Shown in pieces: positions 12,864 to 25,833 of a stretch of DNA of 64,000 nucleotides. Every line of letters begins with the position of its first letter. Position 1 is the stretch's first letter. The position numbers were made by a program, and so were the translations under genes. The notes below the pieces were generated by a model. It saw only the letters and a list, made by a program, of their open reading frames with translations, was not told the origin of the DNA and searched no databases. The DNA lies in contig NW_004457702.1 of assembly GCF_000313135.1 (NCBI RefSeq), positions 922,001-986,000 on the forward strand. Reading direction: 5' to 3'. The stretch is from Acanthamoeba castellanii str. Neff. Taxonomy: Eukaryota > Discosea > Longamoebia > Acanthamoebidae.

Positions 12864-12992
12864 AGCTGAACTCCCTCCTGTTGTGGGCCTCTCTTACCAA
12901 AACAGGAAAGAAAAAAAGAAAGAAAAAAATATTTTTGTTTGTTACATAATAATAATATACTTTTTAATATGTTATTTCTGTTGGGTGCTCTC

Positions 12993-15252
12993 TCAGGCGC
13001 GGAGGCGCTGCTCCCAGGTTTGGAGCTGGGTTCGGAAGCCGACATTGGGGCACACGACGGGTCGTCGCTCGCGCACGTAGTTCAGGGCGGCCTCCCAGCC
13101 CATCTTCTCGGCCTGCATCACATACGCGATCACCACACTCGCACTCCGCGACACGCCCGCACGACTGCCCCCCCCCACCAACACCTTAGTCCCGCGTGTG
13201 CGTGTGCGGTTTGTGCGTGTGCGTGTGCGGTTTGTGCGGTGCGTGTGCGGCGTGTAAAAAGCTGGAGGGCGTACCAGTGAACCAACACGTTGGACTGGGC
13301 CTGCCTCGCCTGGTCGATGAACTCGATGCACGACTCGAAGTGCTCCATGACGTTCTCCGTGTGCAGGTCATCGATCTCCACGTGCTTGTACGTGAAGCGC
13401 TGGAACACGGGAAAACAAACGGGAAAAACGATATATCAGTTCAATGCTGCGCGCAGCTGCTGCGGCTGAGGCGGCTGCGGCTGCTCGACGTGTGGGCGAC
13501 GCACGTCGACGAAGGCGGGCGTCAGCTGGGAGGCGACGGTGAGGATGTGCGTGACGCCCAGGTGCCGCAGGAGGTGCTTGTTGACGGCGCCCACCCACGA
13601 ACCCAGGTACAGCCCGGGCAATATCTCATCTGGCAGCATAATGTCGTCTGCGCACAGAATTACATTCGTCAGCCTCTGCTCGGAAACATGACACGCACGA
13701 CATACGCATGGCACACGACACACGCGACACACGACACACGACACACGACACACACGACACACACGACGGTACCAATGGAGTTGTAGTCCCAGTCTCCCTT
13801 TTTGGTGAACTCGTCGCGGATGACCATCCAACCCGCCTTCGCCTCGTCGCCCTTCTCGTCGAGCTCCGGCGACGATCGCGTCGCCTCTTCCTCCTCTTCC
13901 TCGCTGCTCTCGCCGTCACGCCGCGGAACAACGCCATCGAGCGCCAGCTTCAGGTCCTTCTGCTCCAACTTGGTCAACACGTCATCTTCGTTCTTCTTGT
14001 TCTTGCTCTTGTTCTTCTCCTTTTTCGTTTTCTTGTCTCTTCGCTTTCGTTCTTCTTCCTCTGCGGCGGCCTTTCGCTTTCGTTCTTTTTCCTCCAGCGC
14101 CCGCTCGGCCCGCTTGCGCGCCAGGGCCGCCACCTGCTGGTCGAGCTGGAACGGATTGCCCAGGAAGTCGAAGCGCTGCAGGGCCGGCAGCTCGAGGACC
14201 TCGGTGGGCAGGTCGGTCAGCTCGTTGAACCCGACGCGCAGGCTACGGAGCCGCGGCCACGCCCGCGCGAAGCCCGGCGGCGGAAAGGCGGCGATGTAGT
14301 TGCAGGCCAGCTGCAGCGCGGTGAGGGACGACATCTGCAGCAGGGCCGGCGGGAACTCGGTCAGCTTGTTCTCGCTCAGGTCCAGCTCCTGCAGCCGAGC
14401 GAACCACGACTCCGCTTTCTCGTCTTCCGTAGCGGCCACCTCTTCATCTTCATCTTTCTCCTTGCTCTTCTTGGCCGACTTCTTTTTGCTCTGCTTCTTG
14501 TCGCTTCGCTTTTTGTCGCTTTCGCTTTGCTTGGCCTTTGTGAAAGTTCTTTGTTCGTCTTCGTTCTTTTCGACCGCGGCGTCGTCATCATCTTCGCAGA
14601 TGACGACGGGCTCGAACCGTCGCAGGTCGTTGCGGCCGGCGGCGAGAACGACCAGCGAGGACGGCAAGGGCGGCAGGGAGGTGAGCCGGTTGATGGTGAC
14701 CACGAGCACGCTCAGTTGGGTCAGCCCGCGCAGGGATGGAAGCGATTGCAGGCGATTGGCCGAGAGGTTGAGATGCGTAAGATTGACGAGCCGGGTGAGA
14801 TCCTCGGGCAAGCTTTCGATCTGATTCGAATTGAGATTGAGTTTGTGGAGCGATGTGAGGTCGAAGATGCCCCGCCCGCCCATCCTCGACGTCGTCGAAT
14901 CTACATCGCCATTCTTTCCATTTTCCTCCCCCTCTCGATTTGTTTCGCGATGATCGACCATGTCACTGAGGGGGGGCAGGAGCGAGGTGAGCCGATTGCT
15001 GGAGAGGGTGAGCTCGGTGAGCTGCGCCAGGAGCGCAATGGTCGACGGGATGCATCGAATGAGATTGACGTCGAGCCGCAGCACCTCCAAATCGGTCCAT
15101 TCGAAGATGATTTCCGGGATCTCCACCAGCTTGGCGTCGTGGATGCCGAATTGGCGGTTGAGCGGCCGCACCAGCTGCTTGGCCAGCTCGTCCTTTGATG
15201 AATCACTCTCGTCGCTGCCCTCGCTCTTGGCCTTGCTCCTTCCCTGGCCCAT
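12993..15252 (-). CDS. Leucine-rich-repeat dual-specificity phosphatase (MPL-like)
   Basis: Protein phosphatase joining LRRs to a DSP domain, the architecture of Dictyostelium MAPK phosphatases with LRRs (MPL). Inferred exons, 5' to 3' on the minus strand: 15252-13773, 13647-13505, 13399-13275, 13164-12993; 639 residues. Residues about 30-360 hold LRRs (LTELTLSSNRLTSL, LTHLNLSANRLQSLP, LQELDLSENKLTEFP), split by two charged, Lys/Glu-rich inserts. A third charged linker precedes the DSP, which reads LPGLYLGSWVGAVNKHLL, FTYKHVEIDD, then the catalytic loop LVHCRAGVSRSASVVIAY. The catalytic Cys codon is divided by the last intron (TG|T). The N-terminus MGQGRS fits an N-myristoylation consensus followed by basic residues, so membrane attachment is likely (inference). 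Substrates cannot be read from the sequence. Confidence 0.88.
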
Positions 15253-15540
15253 CTTCTTCTTCTTGCTTCAAGATCTCTCTTCAATCAGACTCCAACGAGT
15301 TGTCATCTACCAGGTGACCCACCTGATACGAGCTCCCCTGTTTCGGTTAACGCACCTCGGCCAACAATTGCTGCGTAACCAAGAAGGTGCTCGATGATGA
15401 AGATGAAGCAGAAGAGGTGATTGAAAGTTGTTTGTTGATGCTTATGTGCAGGAAGTGGTATGAACAAAGAGAGAAAGAGAGAGATTGAAAGACGTGGCTA
15501 GTCCCAAGGGCCAGCGTGCGAGAAGGTCGCTGACGGGGGC

Positions 15541-17960
<2,420 letters not shown>

Positions 17961-18821
17961 TCACACTGTCGAGGTTGGATCCATCCGCGGCCCATAGGTG
18001 TTGGCGCTCTGCAACAGGTCGACGTACAGGCTCATGTCACCCGCGAACCTGATCCAGCATTGCACGACGTCTGATGAGTTGGGCTGCACAACTGGTGAGA
18101 AGAATGGGAGTCGTACCCAGCCAGCGTCCTCTCCTGCACCAACCGCAAGTTGAGGCCCACCCGGTTGTAGTGTACATTCTCCTCCTCGAGGAATGCTCCG
18201 ATCTTGCTCTTGGTCTGCACGATCCACACCACGCCATTATTGAATGAACACCACCAGAGAGAAATAACGTGCAATGTACCTTGGTAGACCGGAAGAGAAT
18301 GACTAAGAACAGAGCGATGTTGAATAGCACCAGCGCAATGTCGATGGGTATCCATATGGACATCAGGTGTTCGCGTGGCGTGACCCAGTGCAAGATGAGC
18401 ACGAAAGGAGCGACGAACGAGACCTGCAGGTGAGACGCAGAGCATGAGTTGGTGAGCGTAACGTGGAAGTGAGTTTCGCCGGTGTGTCAGAGGTTTCGTA
18501 CCATCATGAGGAGGATGGAGGCCAGGAATATCTTGCTCAGGTGCCTGGAAGGCGACCACATGTCGTTGATGGTCTCCATCGTCTGGGCGAACCGCTCCTC
18601 GCTCACCTGATGGTAATGTTGTGGATTGCCAGACAATAAAATGTTACACTAATAAAAAAAATAAAAAAAATAAAAAACAAAGATAAGTGATGAGGTACCT
18701 TGCCCTCAAGGGCTGGTGGCAGTTTGGGGCTGAAGTGGTGGCCGGAAGGGTAGATTTTTACGTGTTGGGCGGAGAGCAACAGGTGTTGCTTCTCCAAGTC
18801 GGTGTCCTTGCCGTAAACCAT
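17961..18821 (-). CDS. GOLGA7/ERF4-like two-TM membrane protein, paralogue A
   Basis: Inferred exons on the minus strand: 18821-18699, 18606-18502, 18423-18280, 18214-18117, 18048-17961; 185 residues. The pattern IYPSGHHFSPKLPPALEGK, then ERFAQTMETINDMW, then a later segment with KSKIGAFLEEENVHYNRVG, follows the GOLGA7/ERF4 domain (FP-LE-I, F-N, then E-N-Y-GL). Members of that family are partners of DHHC palmitoyltransferases at the Golgi/ER. Here the middle is replaced by two clear TM segments (LSKIFLASILLMMVSFVAPF and IPIDIALVLFNIALFLVILF). Paralogue B at 28346 shares the layout and most intron positions. The last exon is the least certain: its acceptor was chosen to give a 68-bp intron and the phase-2 junction seen in B. 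The family assignment is by eye. Confidence 0.65.
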
Positions 18822-19198
18822 CGTTCTTGCTGCGGTGTATGCGGTGTGTAAAAGAAGGAGCTGGTGTGGTTCTCTCGGATGCTCGCGGCCTGTTGTGCGC
18901 GCTGCGGTGTCCGCCCAATCGGCGTGCCCGCTGGCCCGCAGCATTGTGGCAAATGTTATAGATAAATCAATGAAATCTACGGCATTTACGCTGCCAGTTT
19001 CGATATTTAATTTATGCTGATTTTTGTGCATTTCTGTGTAAATTGGTGTATTTTGTTGAAGTCGGACAGGAACCGAAGAGTGGCAGTGGCTCGCCCGCCT
19101 GCGAACCCCGCAGGCACCCACCGCCCGTTTTCTTACAGTTCCGTGCCAAGCTTCCGGTGCTCTTGTTGTACGCGCACGAGTGCGCTACAGCTGCGTAC
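18822..19198. other. Intergenic region
   Basis: 377 bp between the 5' end of GOLGA7/ERF4-like A and the 3' end of adenylosuccinate synthetase. I see nothing coding in it. Confidence 0.5.
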
Positions 19199-21850
19199 TC
19201 ACTGGGGCGTCTTGATCGCCATCGCCTCACGGCCGGGACCCACGCCGATCTGTTGCAGTTTTTGTACTTCGTGGTTAGTTCCAAGCCTGAGATAGCACGA
19301 CACACGGGGTTACCCAGGCGATGGGGCACTCGAGAAGCTCCTCAATACGTCTGACGTAGGTCTGAGCTTCCTTGGGCAACTCCTGCACATCACACAGAAA
19401 ATGAGCTCCAAAATAAATAAATAAATAAATAAATAAATAGATAAATAGGTAGAAAGATAGATGGAAACGTAAATAAACGGATTACAAGGGGAGCGTACCT
19501 CGAAGGACTTGGCCTTGGTGATGTCGCACTTCCAGCCGGGGTAGGTCTCGTACACGACCTCGACCTTGCCCAGCACCTCGAGGCTGGCGGGGAAGAACGG
19601 GAGGACCTCGCCGTCAACCTTGTAGGCCACGCCGAGCTTGACCTCGTCGAACGAGGAAAGCACGTCCTGTGACGTACGTACGTGCACGCGATGGTGAGCA
19701 AAATAAAACAATAAAATAATAATAATAAAATCAATCAAATGTACACTCAGAGCGAGTGCTAGTGTGACGTACGAGCTTGGTGAGGTTGAGGCTGGTGAAG
19801 TCGTTGATGGCCTGCGCGTACTGCATGGCCACAATGTCCAGCCAACCGCATCGGCGGGGACGACCTTGACGGGGGGGAGGGAGAGTGAGCGTCTGATTGG
19901 GTTTGTGTGTGTGGGGGGGGGAGGGTCAGGCCAGTGCGGTAGTACCAGTGGTGGTGCCGAACTCGTGTCCCTCGGCGCGCAGCTTCTCGCCGAGGTCGTC
20001 ATTCAGCTCTGTGGGGAACGGACCAGCGCCCACACGGGTCGTGTAGGCCTGCAGCACATTGATCGACCAGCAGGCGCGTTAGTCCATCAGAGACGCTTGG
20101 CAGTTGGGGGGGAAATGGGAAAAACAACACCACAAAAATTGCGTAATAATAATAATAGTAGAAATCTAGGAAGTGTGTATCAGAAAACGACCAAATCCTT
20201 GAGGCTGTTCTCCTTCTCCACTTCCACGTGAGACGTGCATCACACAACACACACGGTTGGGGTGGGGGGCGAACCTTGATGATACCGACGGTGGCGCCGA
20301 TCTTGGTGGGCGCCAGGCCGAGGCCGGTGCAAGCGCCACCGATGGAAGCGTTGGACGACGTCACGTAGGGGTAGGTACCGAAGTCGATGTCGAGCATGGT
20401 CGCGTTTGCACCTGCGTGGTTTGAGAATGAGGCCGGTGCACACACGACACACACGACACACGTGGGCGAAAGAGACGAACCTTCGACCATCACGCGCTTG
20501 CCGGTCTTGATGGCCTGGCTGAGGTAGTGCACGGTGTCCACGATCAGCGGCTTGATCCTGCCGTAGTAGTCCTGCGTGTACTTGGCGACCTCCTTGGGGA
20601 TGTCGACGGGGGCCATGTCGGGGAAGATCCGCTTGTAGTAGTTGACGAGGGCCGTCAGCTTCTCCTCGAACTTGGCCGGGAAGGCCAGGTCGCCCACGCG
20701 GATACCCATGCGGGCGATCTGGTCCAGCAGACCATCGACACACATACACACACACAGCGGTCAGCACACAGTGCCGGCAGATTCGAGATCGAGCCCAGTC
20801 AGCAGCAGCAGCAGCGCACCTTGGCGGTGTAGCACGGTCCGATGCCCTTCTTGGTGGTACCGATGGAGAGGTCCTTGGTACCGCGCTTGGCCTCGTCCTC
20901 GAGCTTGCCGTCGAGCTCCTGGTGGAAATCGAACACCAGGTGCGCCCGGTCGGAGATCTTGATCCTAACGGTCCCAACGACAAAATAATAAATAAAAAAG
21001 CAATTACATATAAATAATAAAGTTTGTTAGCCAATCATCATTTTAAATGGAAATAAAAACAAAGTTGCGTGAGGGTGTGGAGTGGACTTGCCTGCCGGTG
21101 TAGGGGATGCCCTGGTCCTCGAGGGACTTGACCTCGTCGAAGAAGGTGGGCACATGGATGACCACGCCGTTGCCCAGCACGCAGATGACGCTCTCGTGCA
21201 GGATACCAGAGGGCATCTGTTGTAAACGAAGCGTGAGCCAGATGACACCCAGGCGCGATCGTGTGTCGTGTGTGTCGTGTGTGTCGTGTCGTGTTGCGCT
21301 CAAGCAAGCGCTGTACCAGGTGGAAGGCGAACTTCTTGCCCTCGACGATCACCGTGTGGCCTGCGCACGTGCACAATTGCACATCAGCAACAAAAAATTA
21401 CCCAAAAAACAAAACGTTAAATGAGTGGCCAGTACCGGCGTTGGAACCTCCGGCGCAGCGGGCAATGATGTCGTAGTCTGCACCGAGGACGTCGACGAGC
21501 TTGCCCTTGCCCTCATCGCCCCACTGAGCGCCCATGATGGCGATGACCTGCTGCGCGCGGATGGACTCCACACCTGCCCCGACAAAAATAAATGATTTCA
21601 TTAATTAGGTGGCCATCAACAGCACGTTTGCCCAACTTACAACACCGCCACAGGCCGACACCTGCATGTACCAATTTGAAAATCATTCAAGATTTGTTTT
21701 TGCTTTGTGATTTGGAATGATGTGGATAAATTGGAAATTAGCGTGTACTGAGCGTTGAAGGAGTGCTTGACGTTGGAAACGATAGTATTAGTGAGCGCGA
21801 CGATAGTATTAGTGACCGCGCAACGTACTTCCAGACTTGTTGGTAGCCAT
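19199..21850 (-). CDS. purA: Adenylosuccinate synthetase
   Basis: Cytosolic enzyme making adenylosuccinate from IMP, aspartate and GTP, the first committed step to AMP. Inferred exons on the minus strand: 21850-21829, 21573-21436, 21360-21317, 21216-21092, 20964-20820, 20718-20481, 20411-20275, 20048-19946, 19864-19773, 19666-19499, 19382-19314, 19249-19199; 443 residues, normal for the family. Seen: the P-loop region [18 protein letters not shown] with catalytic Asp, GGSNAGHTV with catalytic His, [12 protein letters not shown], the loop [20 protein letters not shown], and the C-terminal [10 protein letters not shown]. Exon 1 is only 22 nt, so the N-terminus is less sure. The intron after 21092 has a GC donor (AG|GCAAGT) instead of GT. 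A short extra exon near 21650 cannot be excluded. Confidence 0.92.
21090..21092 (-). other. GC-AG intron donor in adenylosuccinate synthetase
   Basis: The coding strand reads ACCGGCAG|GCAAGTCC. Translation runs [16 protein letters not shown] only if the intron starts with GC. Apart from the C, the donor matches the ideal GCAAGT consensus. Confidence 0.85.
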
Positions 21851-22129
21851 GTTCGTGCTCTCCATCAGGTAAGCGCTCCGAAGCAAGGATCAGACGCCTT
21901 CTCGTGACTCCGCCAGCCCCGCACTTTTCACTCCATCCTTCCCCACATAAATCCTGCCAGCAATTAAAGACAATTTAAAATAAACAAATAAAACAATATT
22001 GGGTGAATGCCGACGTGTGGAAGCAACCTTGAAGCTGGTGCGCAGTCATTATCTACTCAACAAGCACTCAACCAGTGCACAACCTTTCCAACTACCAATC
22101 ACCCGCAACCCCAACCACATCAGGCAGGA

Positions 22130-22650
22130 GAAGAATGTCGCAGTCCACCTCACAAACGACGTGCGCGACGCTGTCGCCGCTGTCACCCGCCGCTACCACT
22201 GTCCCTCCTCCGCCGCCAGTGATGACTCTTGCGGCCGCGCTTGGTGCCCTTCTGCACCCTCAAGCTGGTCGACGGCTCCCAGTCCACCTTCACCATCGAC
22301 GTCTCCTCCTCAACAACAACGACTTCACACTCGCCCGCTGATGGTGTGCCGGGGACGTGGGAGCCTGGTGGCGAGCCTGCCGCGCGACCAGTGCCGCATG
22401 GCCGTGGCCCAGGTGCCCTGGCGCGCCCACGCCGATGGTGTCATGCGCTCGCGCCTGGTCTTCATCCTGTGGGCGCCCGATGCCACGTCGACCAAGGAGC
22501 GCATGGTGGGCGAGCATGTTCGCCCAAGGGCCTCATCGACCAGTGGCGCGGCGGCGGCGGCATGAGCCTGCCCATCCAGGCCGCCGGCGTCGGCGACGTC
22601 GCGCTGGAGGACGTCGAAGACAAGATCCACGCCAAGGCCACCGTCAAGTA
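22130..22650 (+). pseudogene. ADF/cofilin (actophorin-like) gene with several frameshifts
   Basis: Actin-depolymerising-factor family pieces lie in order but in different frames: VAVHLTNDVRDAVAAV (from about 22132), LKLVDGSQSTFTIDV (about 22260), then DQCRMAVAQVPW and RLVFILWAPDATSTKERM (to about 22520), then SLPIQAAGVGDVALEDVEDK and the stop at 22651. The central FILWAPD motif and the final acidic helix match actophorin. At least three frame changes are needed and no convincing introns join them. This is a pseudogene, or a badly read gene. The 3' half and 3' UTR are duplicated in inverted orientation at 39.6-39.95 kb, and that copy shares the frameshift after the MVGEHV stretch. Confidence 0.6.
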
Positions 22651-22733
22651 GAGTGAGAGAATGTGAGCTCAAGGCGTGAACATGGAGAGTGTAAATAAAA
22701 GACAATAACACAATCAAAGATGATGGACGAGGG

Positions 22734-25702
22734 CTACACCGGGCCGTACTGCACAGTCTCAACGCGACCGACAGCGACCACGCGATGGTCGGAGTGCACC
22801 ACGAGAACCGTACCCAGCGCGGGGTTTTGTGAGTAAGGCTCCGCATACACATCTCCCTGCAGAGTGTAAAAAAGCCATCAGTTCACAGCATATCGGTCTG
22901 CGTCGTGCGTGTGCCCTGTGTTGTCGTGTCGTGTGCGTCGCGTTGTCATGACGTACCACCATAGGCTTGAGAATCACACGAACACTGCAGCCCTCGTGGG
23001 CAACTCTCTTCTTCTTCCCGTCTTCGATGAGAGACTCCACTTCGTCGCCGTGGTGGTCCCACCGCACCACCACTTTCTCCACCCTTGTTTCCAGGCCAAA
23101 GTTAGGCTTCACTCACCACCTCACCACCCACCACTCCGAAGGAGGCTGAGTACCGGCAGGGCAGCGACGCCGAGTGGATGAGACAGAATGGTTCATGTCC
23201 GCAGCGCAGCACTGGGCTTTGCGCCGCCAGATTGAGGTGCACGGTGAAGCTCGCCACGGGGGCGACGCGCTCCCCGGCCAGCACGACGCCTCGAGTCACA
23301 ACGTGCCGCCGCCTGCGTGCAGCCGGTTCGCTTCGGTCATACCCAGCAGCAGCCGCCGGTGACAGCGCCAGTCGCAGAGCCGCAATCTCTCCGGCCACCG
23401 CCTTCGTGCTGCGACGCACCGGCGGCCGTTGGTGTGAGCGTTCCCTCTTTGACAATATGGTACACAACACACGCCGCACGACACCCACACACACACACAA
23501 CACAACACAGATAGCGCGTACACAGGTCGCTGGTGGATCTGGATGCCGACCACGGTGAAGGTCGGAGCGGCGGCGGTGAATGTCGTCGTCGAGAAGGGCA
23601 CATGCAGGGTCTGCCCTGCGCGCACAATGCCGCATTGCACCACGACCGCGACCAAGTGCTCGTGCGCTTGCAGCCCGCACGCAACGGCGACCCGGCTGCG
23701 GCGGTTGTAGCGCCGCAGGACCGACAGGCGAGTGAGTCCGTACGGCGGCCTCTTGGCCACCAGTGCTGTTTCACAAACGGTTTGTGAAACGAAAAAAGAA
23801 ACCAATCACCAAACGTTTCCAACAACGCAACAAAAAAAAAAAAAAAAGTGTTGGGCCACGTACAGTGAACCAAGGAGGCAGACGGCGGTGAGGCGAGATA
23901 GTCAGAGAATGGGTCGGCCTCGTCGGTGATCTGCTCCATGAGCTCCATGAGCGCAGGGCCACAGTACCCATGATAGCTGCAGACCCAGTTTTCACGTAAG
24001 GCCACGCTTTGACAGACGAATACGGCGCGCACCACCACCACCACTGCTGCTGCTGTGTGGGAGGAGGAGGAGGAGGATGAGCAAGAGGGACCAGAGAGAA
24101 AGCGTACGGGAGCTCGGTGCGAGTGGTAACGTTGTGACCTGCCCTGCCCGAGAGTCGTAACACTGTCACCTCTTCTTGTGTCGAACACCAACCCACCAGA
24201 GCCCGTGTTAGTCACTGACGAATGTTCGCTCTGCACGAAATGGAGCCCCAACGCACCTTGCTCTCGATACCCAGCAGCGATCGCCTGCTTGAGCATATCG
24301 GCTTTGATCTCCTGTGTTGTGTGTGTTGTGTGTGCCGTGTGTGGTGGGTGAGTGCTTGTTGGTTGGTAGCGGGTCGGGCCGGTTTTGTGGTGAATCACCT
24401 CAAAGCTCGGATGAGGCAAGTTGTAGCGATACGAGTAATCAATCTTGTTGACAGCAACGACGAGCCTACGAACATTGGTCTCCCTAGCTGTCCTGATATG
24501 CGCCGCTACATCTGCTCTTGTTGTCGTGTCGTTGTTGGTTATTGTTTGCTCTGCCTATCTCTCGCAGCCAACCAATCAATTGGAAGAGGGTGCCAACCTT
24601 GCAAGCCATTCTCGTATTCGCCGTGGAGGGCGCTCACCACTGCCACGTCAGCCAGCATTAGTCCCTGCACATTGGCACACGTCAGCCAATGAGCGAAAAG
24701 ACTGGCCCGTGGTGTGTTTGTTGTGTGTGTTGTGTGTGTGTGTGTGTGTGTGAGCGTTAGCGAGAGAGACCTCGGCGGCGTGGGTCCCGTAGCATCGGTG
24801 GCCGGGAGTGTCGATGAACTCGACCGTGCGGCCGTTGCTGAGCTGACATGTTCGTATGTGGTAATCGAGCGCTGTGTAGTTGTTGCCCCAGCAACACACG
24901 ACACACCGGCGTGAGTGGAAGCCTTGCGTGTGTGTGTGTGCGTGTGTGGGGTTGTTGCGCACTGATCCCGCGCTCTCGTTCGTCCTTTCTGCGATCGGTG
25001 ACCCAGGCGCACGCGTAATAGCCAGAGCCATCCTCCCACGTTATGCGGTTTATCAGCTCAAAGGCCGCCTTGCTCACCGTGCCCGAGTTCACCAGGAACC
25101 GTCCTGCATTATTGATCGCCGTCAACACAGCTCAGCAAAACCGTGTCCGTGTGCGTGTCATGCGTGTCGTGTCGTTGGTCGTGTCGTGTCGTGCGTGTTG
25201 CGTGCGAGGCAGTGGGGTGGAGATGGGTGCCGATGAGAGTCGATTTGCCGCAGTCCACATGACCAAGAAAGCAAAACCGGAGCCGTCTCTGCTTGCACGA
25301 GTCACCACAAGCAACAGACAGCAGCCATAAAAATGAAGTGCTTGAGGGGGTAAACAAGATCACGTACATGACGAAGGGGACGCCAGGACAAGACGGTCCT
25401 GCGCCACCCGCCACCTTCGTCCTCCGGGTGCAGGTTGACTTCTTCGGTGCCACGGTCGCGGCGCCGCCCCACGCCCAAGGTGCGAAGGGCCAAGAGGCGC
25501 CAGAGGTGCGGGTCGGTGGCCAGGAGGCGGCAGTCGTGGGACACCTGGGCCACGCTCTCCACGCTCTCCACGTCGAGAAACAACAGCACCCTCAACCACA
25601 CCTGCACCACAACAACACCGCTCAACAGGCAGTACTCTCGCGCCTCTCTTTCTGTGCGCATGGAGGCGGTACATGTACCTCAGGGGGCAAAATGTCACTC
25701 AT
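22734..25702 (-). CDS. F-box protein fused to an eEF1A-like translational GTPase
   Basis: Inferred exons on the minus strand: 25702-25679, 25601-25368, 25288-25231, 25103-24963, 24871-24771, 24664-24598, 24511-24399, 24311-24257, 24171-24108, 23976-23864, 23765-23522, 23408-23117, 23076-22957, 22856-22734; 582 residues. Residues about 4-50 form an F-box (ILPPEVWLRVLLFLDVESVE, then VSHDCRLLATDPHLWRLL). The GTPase follows: G1 GHVDCGKSTLIG, switch RKDERERGIT, G3 EFIDTPGHR, G4 LVVAVNKIDY, and VLRLSGRAG at the G5 place. EF-Tu domain II-like and domain III-like regions follow (VASFTVHLNL, CGHEPFCLIHSASLPCRY; end GTVLVVHSDHRVVAVGRVE). An F-box would recruit SKP1/cullin-1, so this may be a ubiquitin-ligase receptor with a translation-factor body (inference). 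It is neither a plain eEF1A nor an obvious HBS1, eRF3 or SelB. Weak points: a GC donor at 25230 and a 40-bp intron at 23077-23116. Confidence 0.75.
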
Positions 25703-25833
25703 GGCTGTTGTGTAGCAAATCTTAATCTTGCCTCAGAAAACAAAAGAGGCTTTTTGAAGAAGAAAATGAGGTTTTGTTATTTTTGGTAAATCTCAACAAA
25801 AAAAAATCAACAACGCCAGTGGCGCGTTACGTA

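Noticed and set aside
13708..15198. 496-codon open frame on the plus strand
   Set aside because: It lies opposite the LRR-DSP gene and reads Leu/Val/Gly-rich text without a domain. It is a mirror of GC-rich coding sequence.
17961..18821. Ending paralogue A at 18032 without the last intron
   Set aside because: That frame gives a Ser/Cys-rich tail unlike paralogue B. A 68-bp intron with the phase-2 donor shared by B gives a better C-terminus.
22734..25702. Calling this gene HBS1, eRF3 or SelB
   Set aside because: The G1 motif (VDCGKS) and domains II/III do not fit any of these clearly, and the F-box is foreign to all of them. It was left as eEF1A-like.
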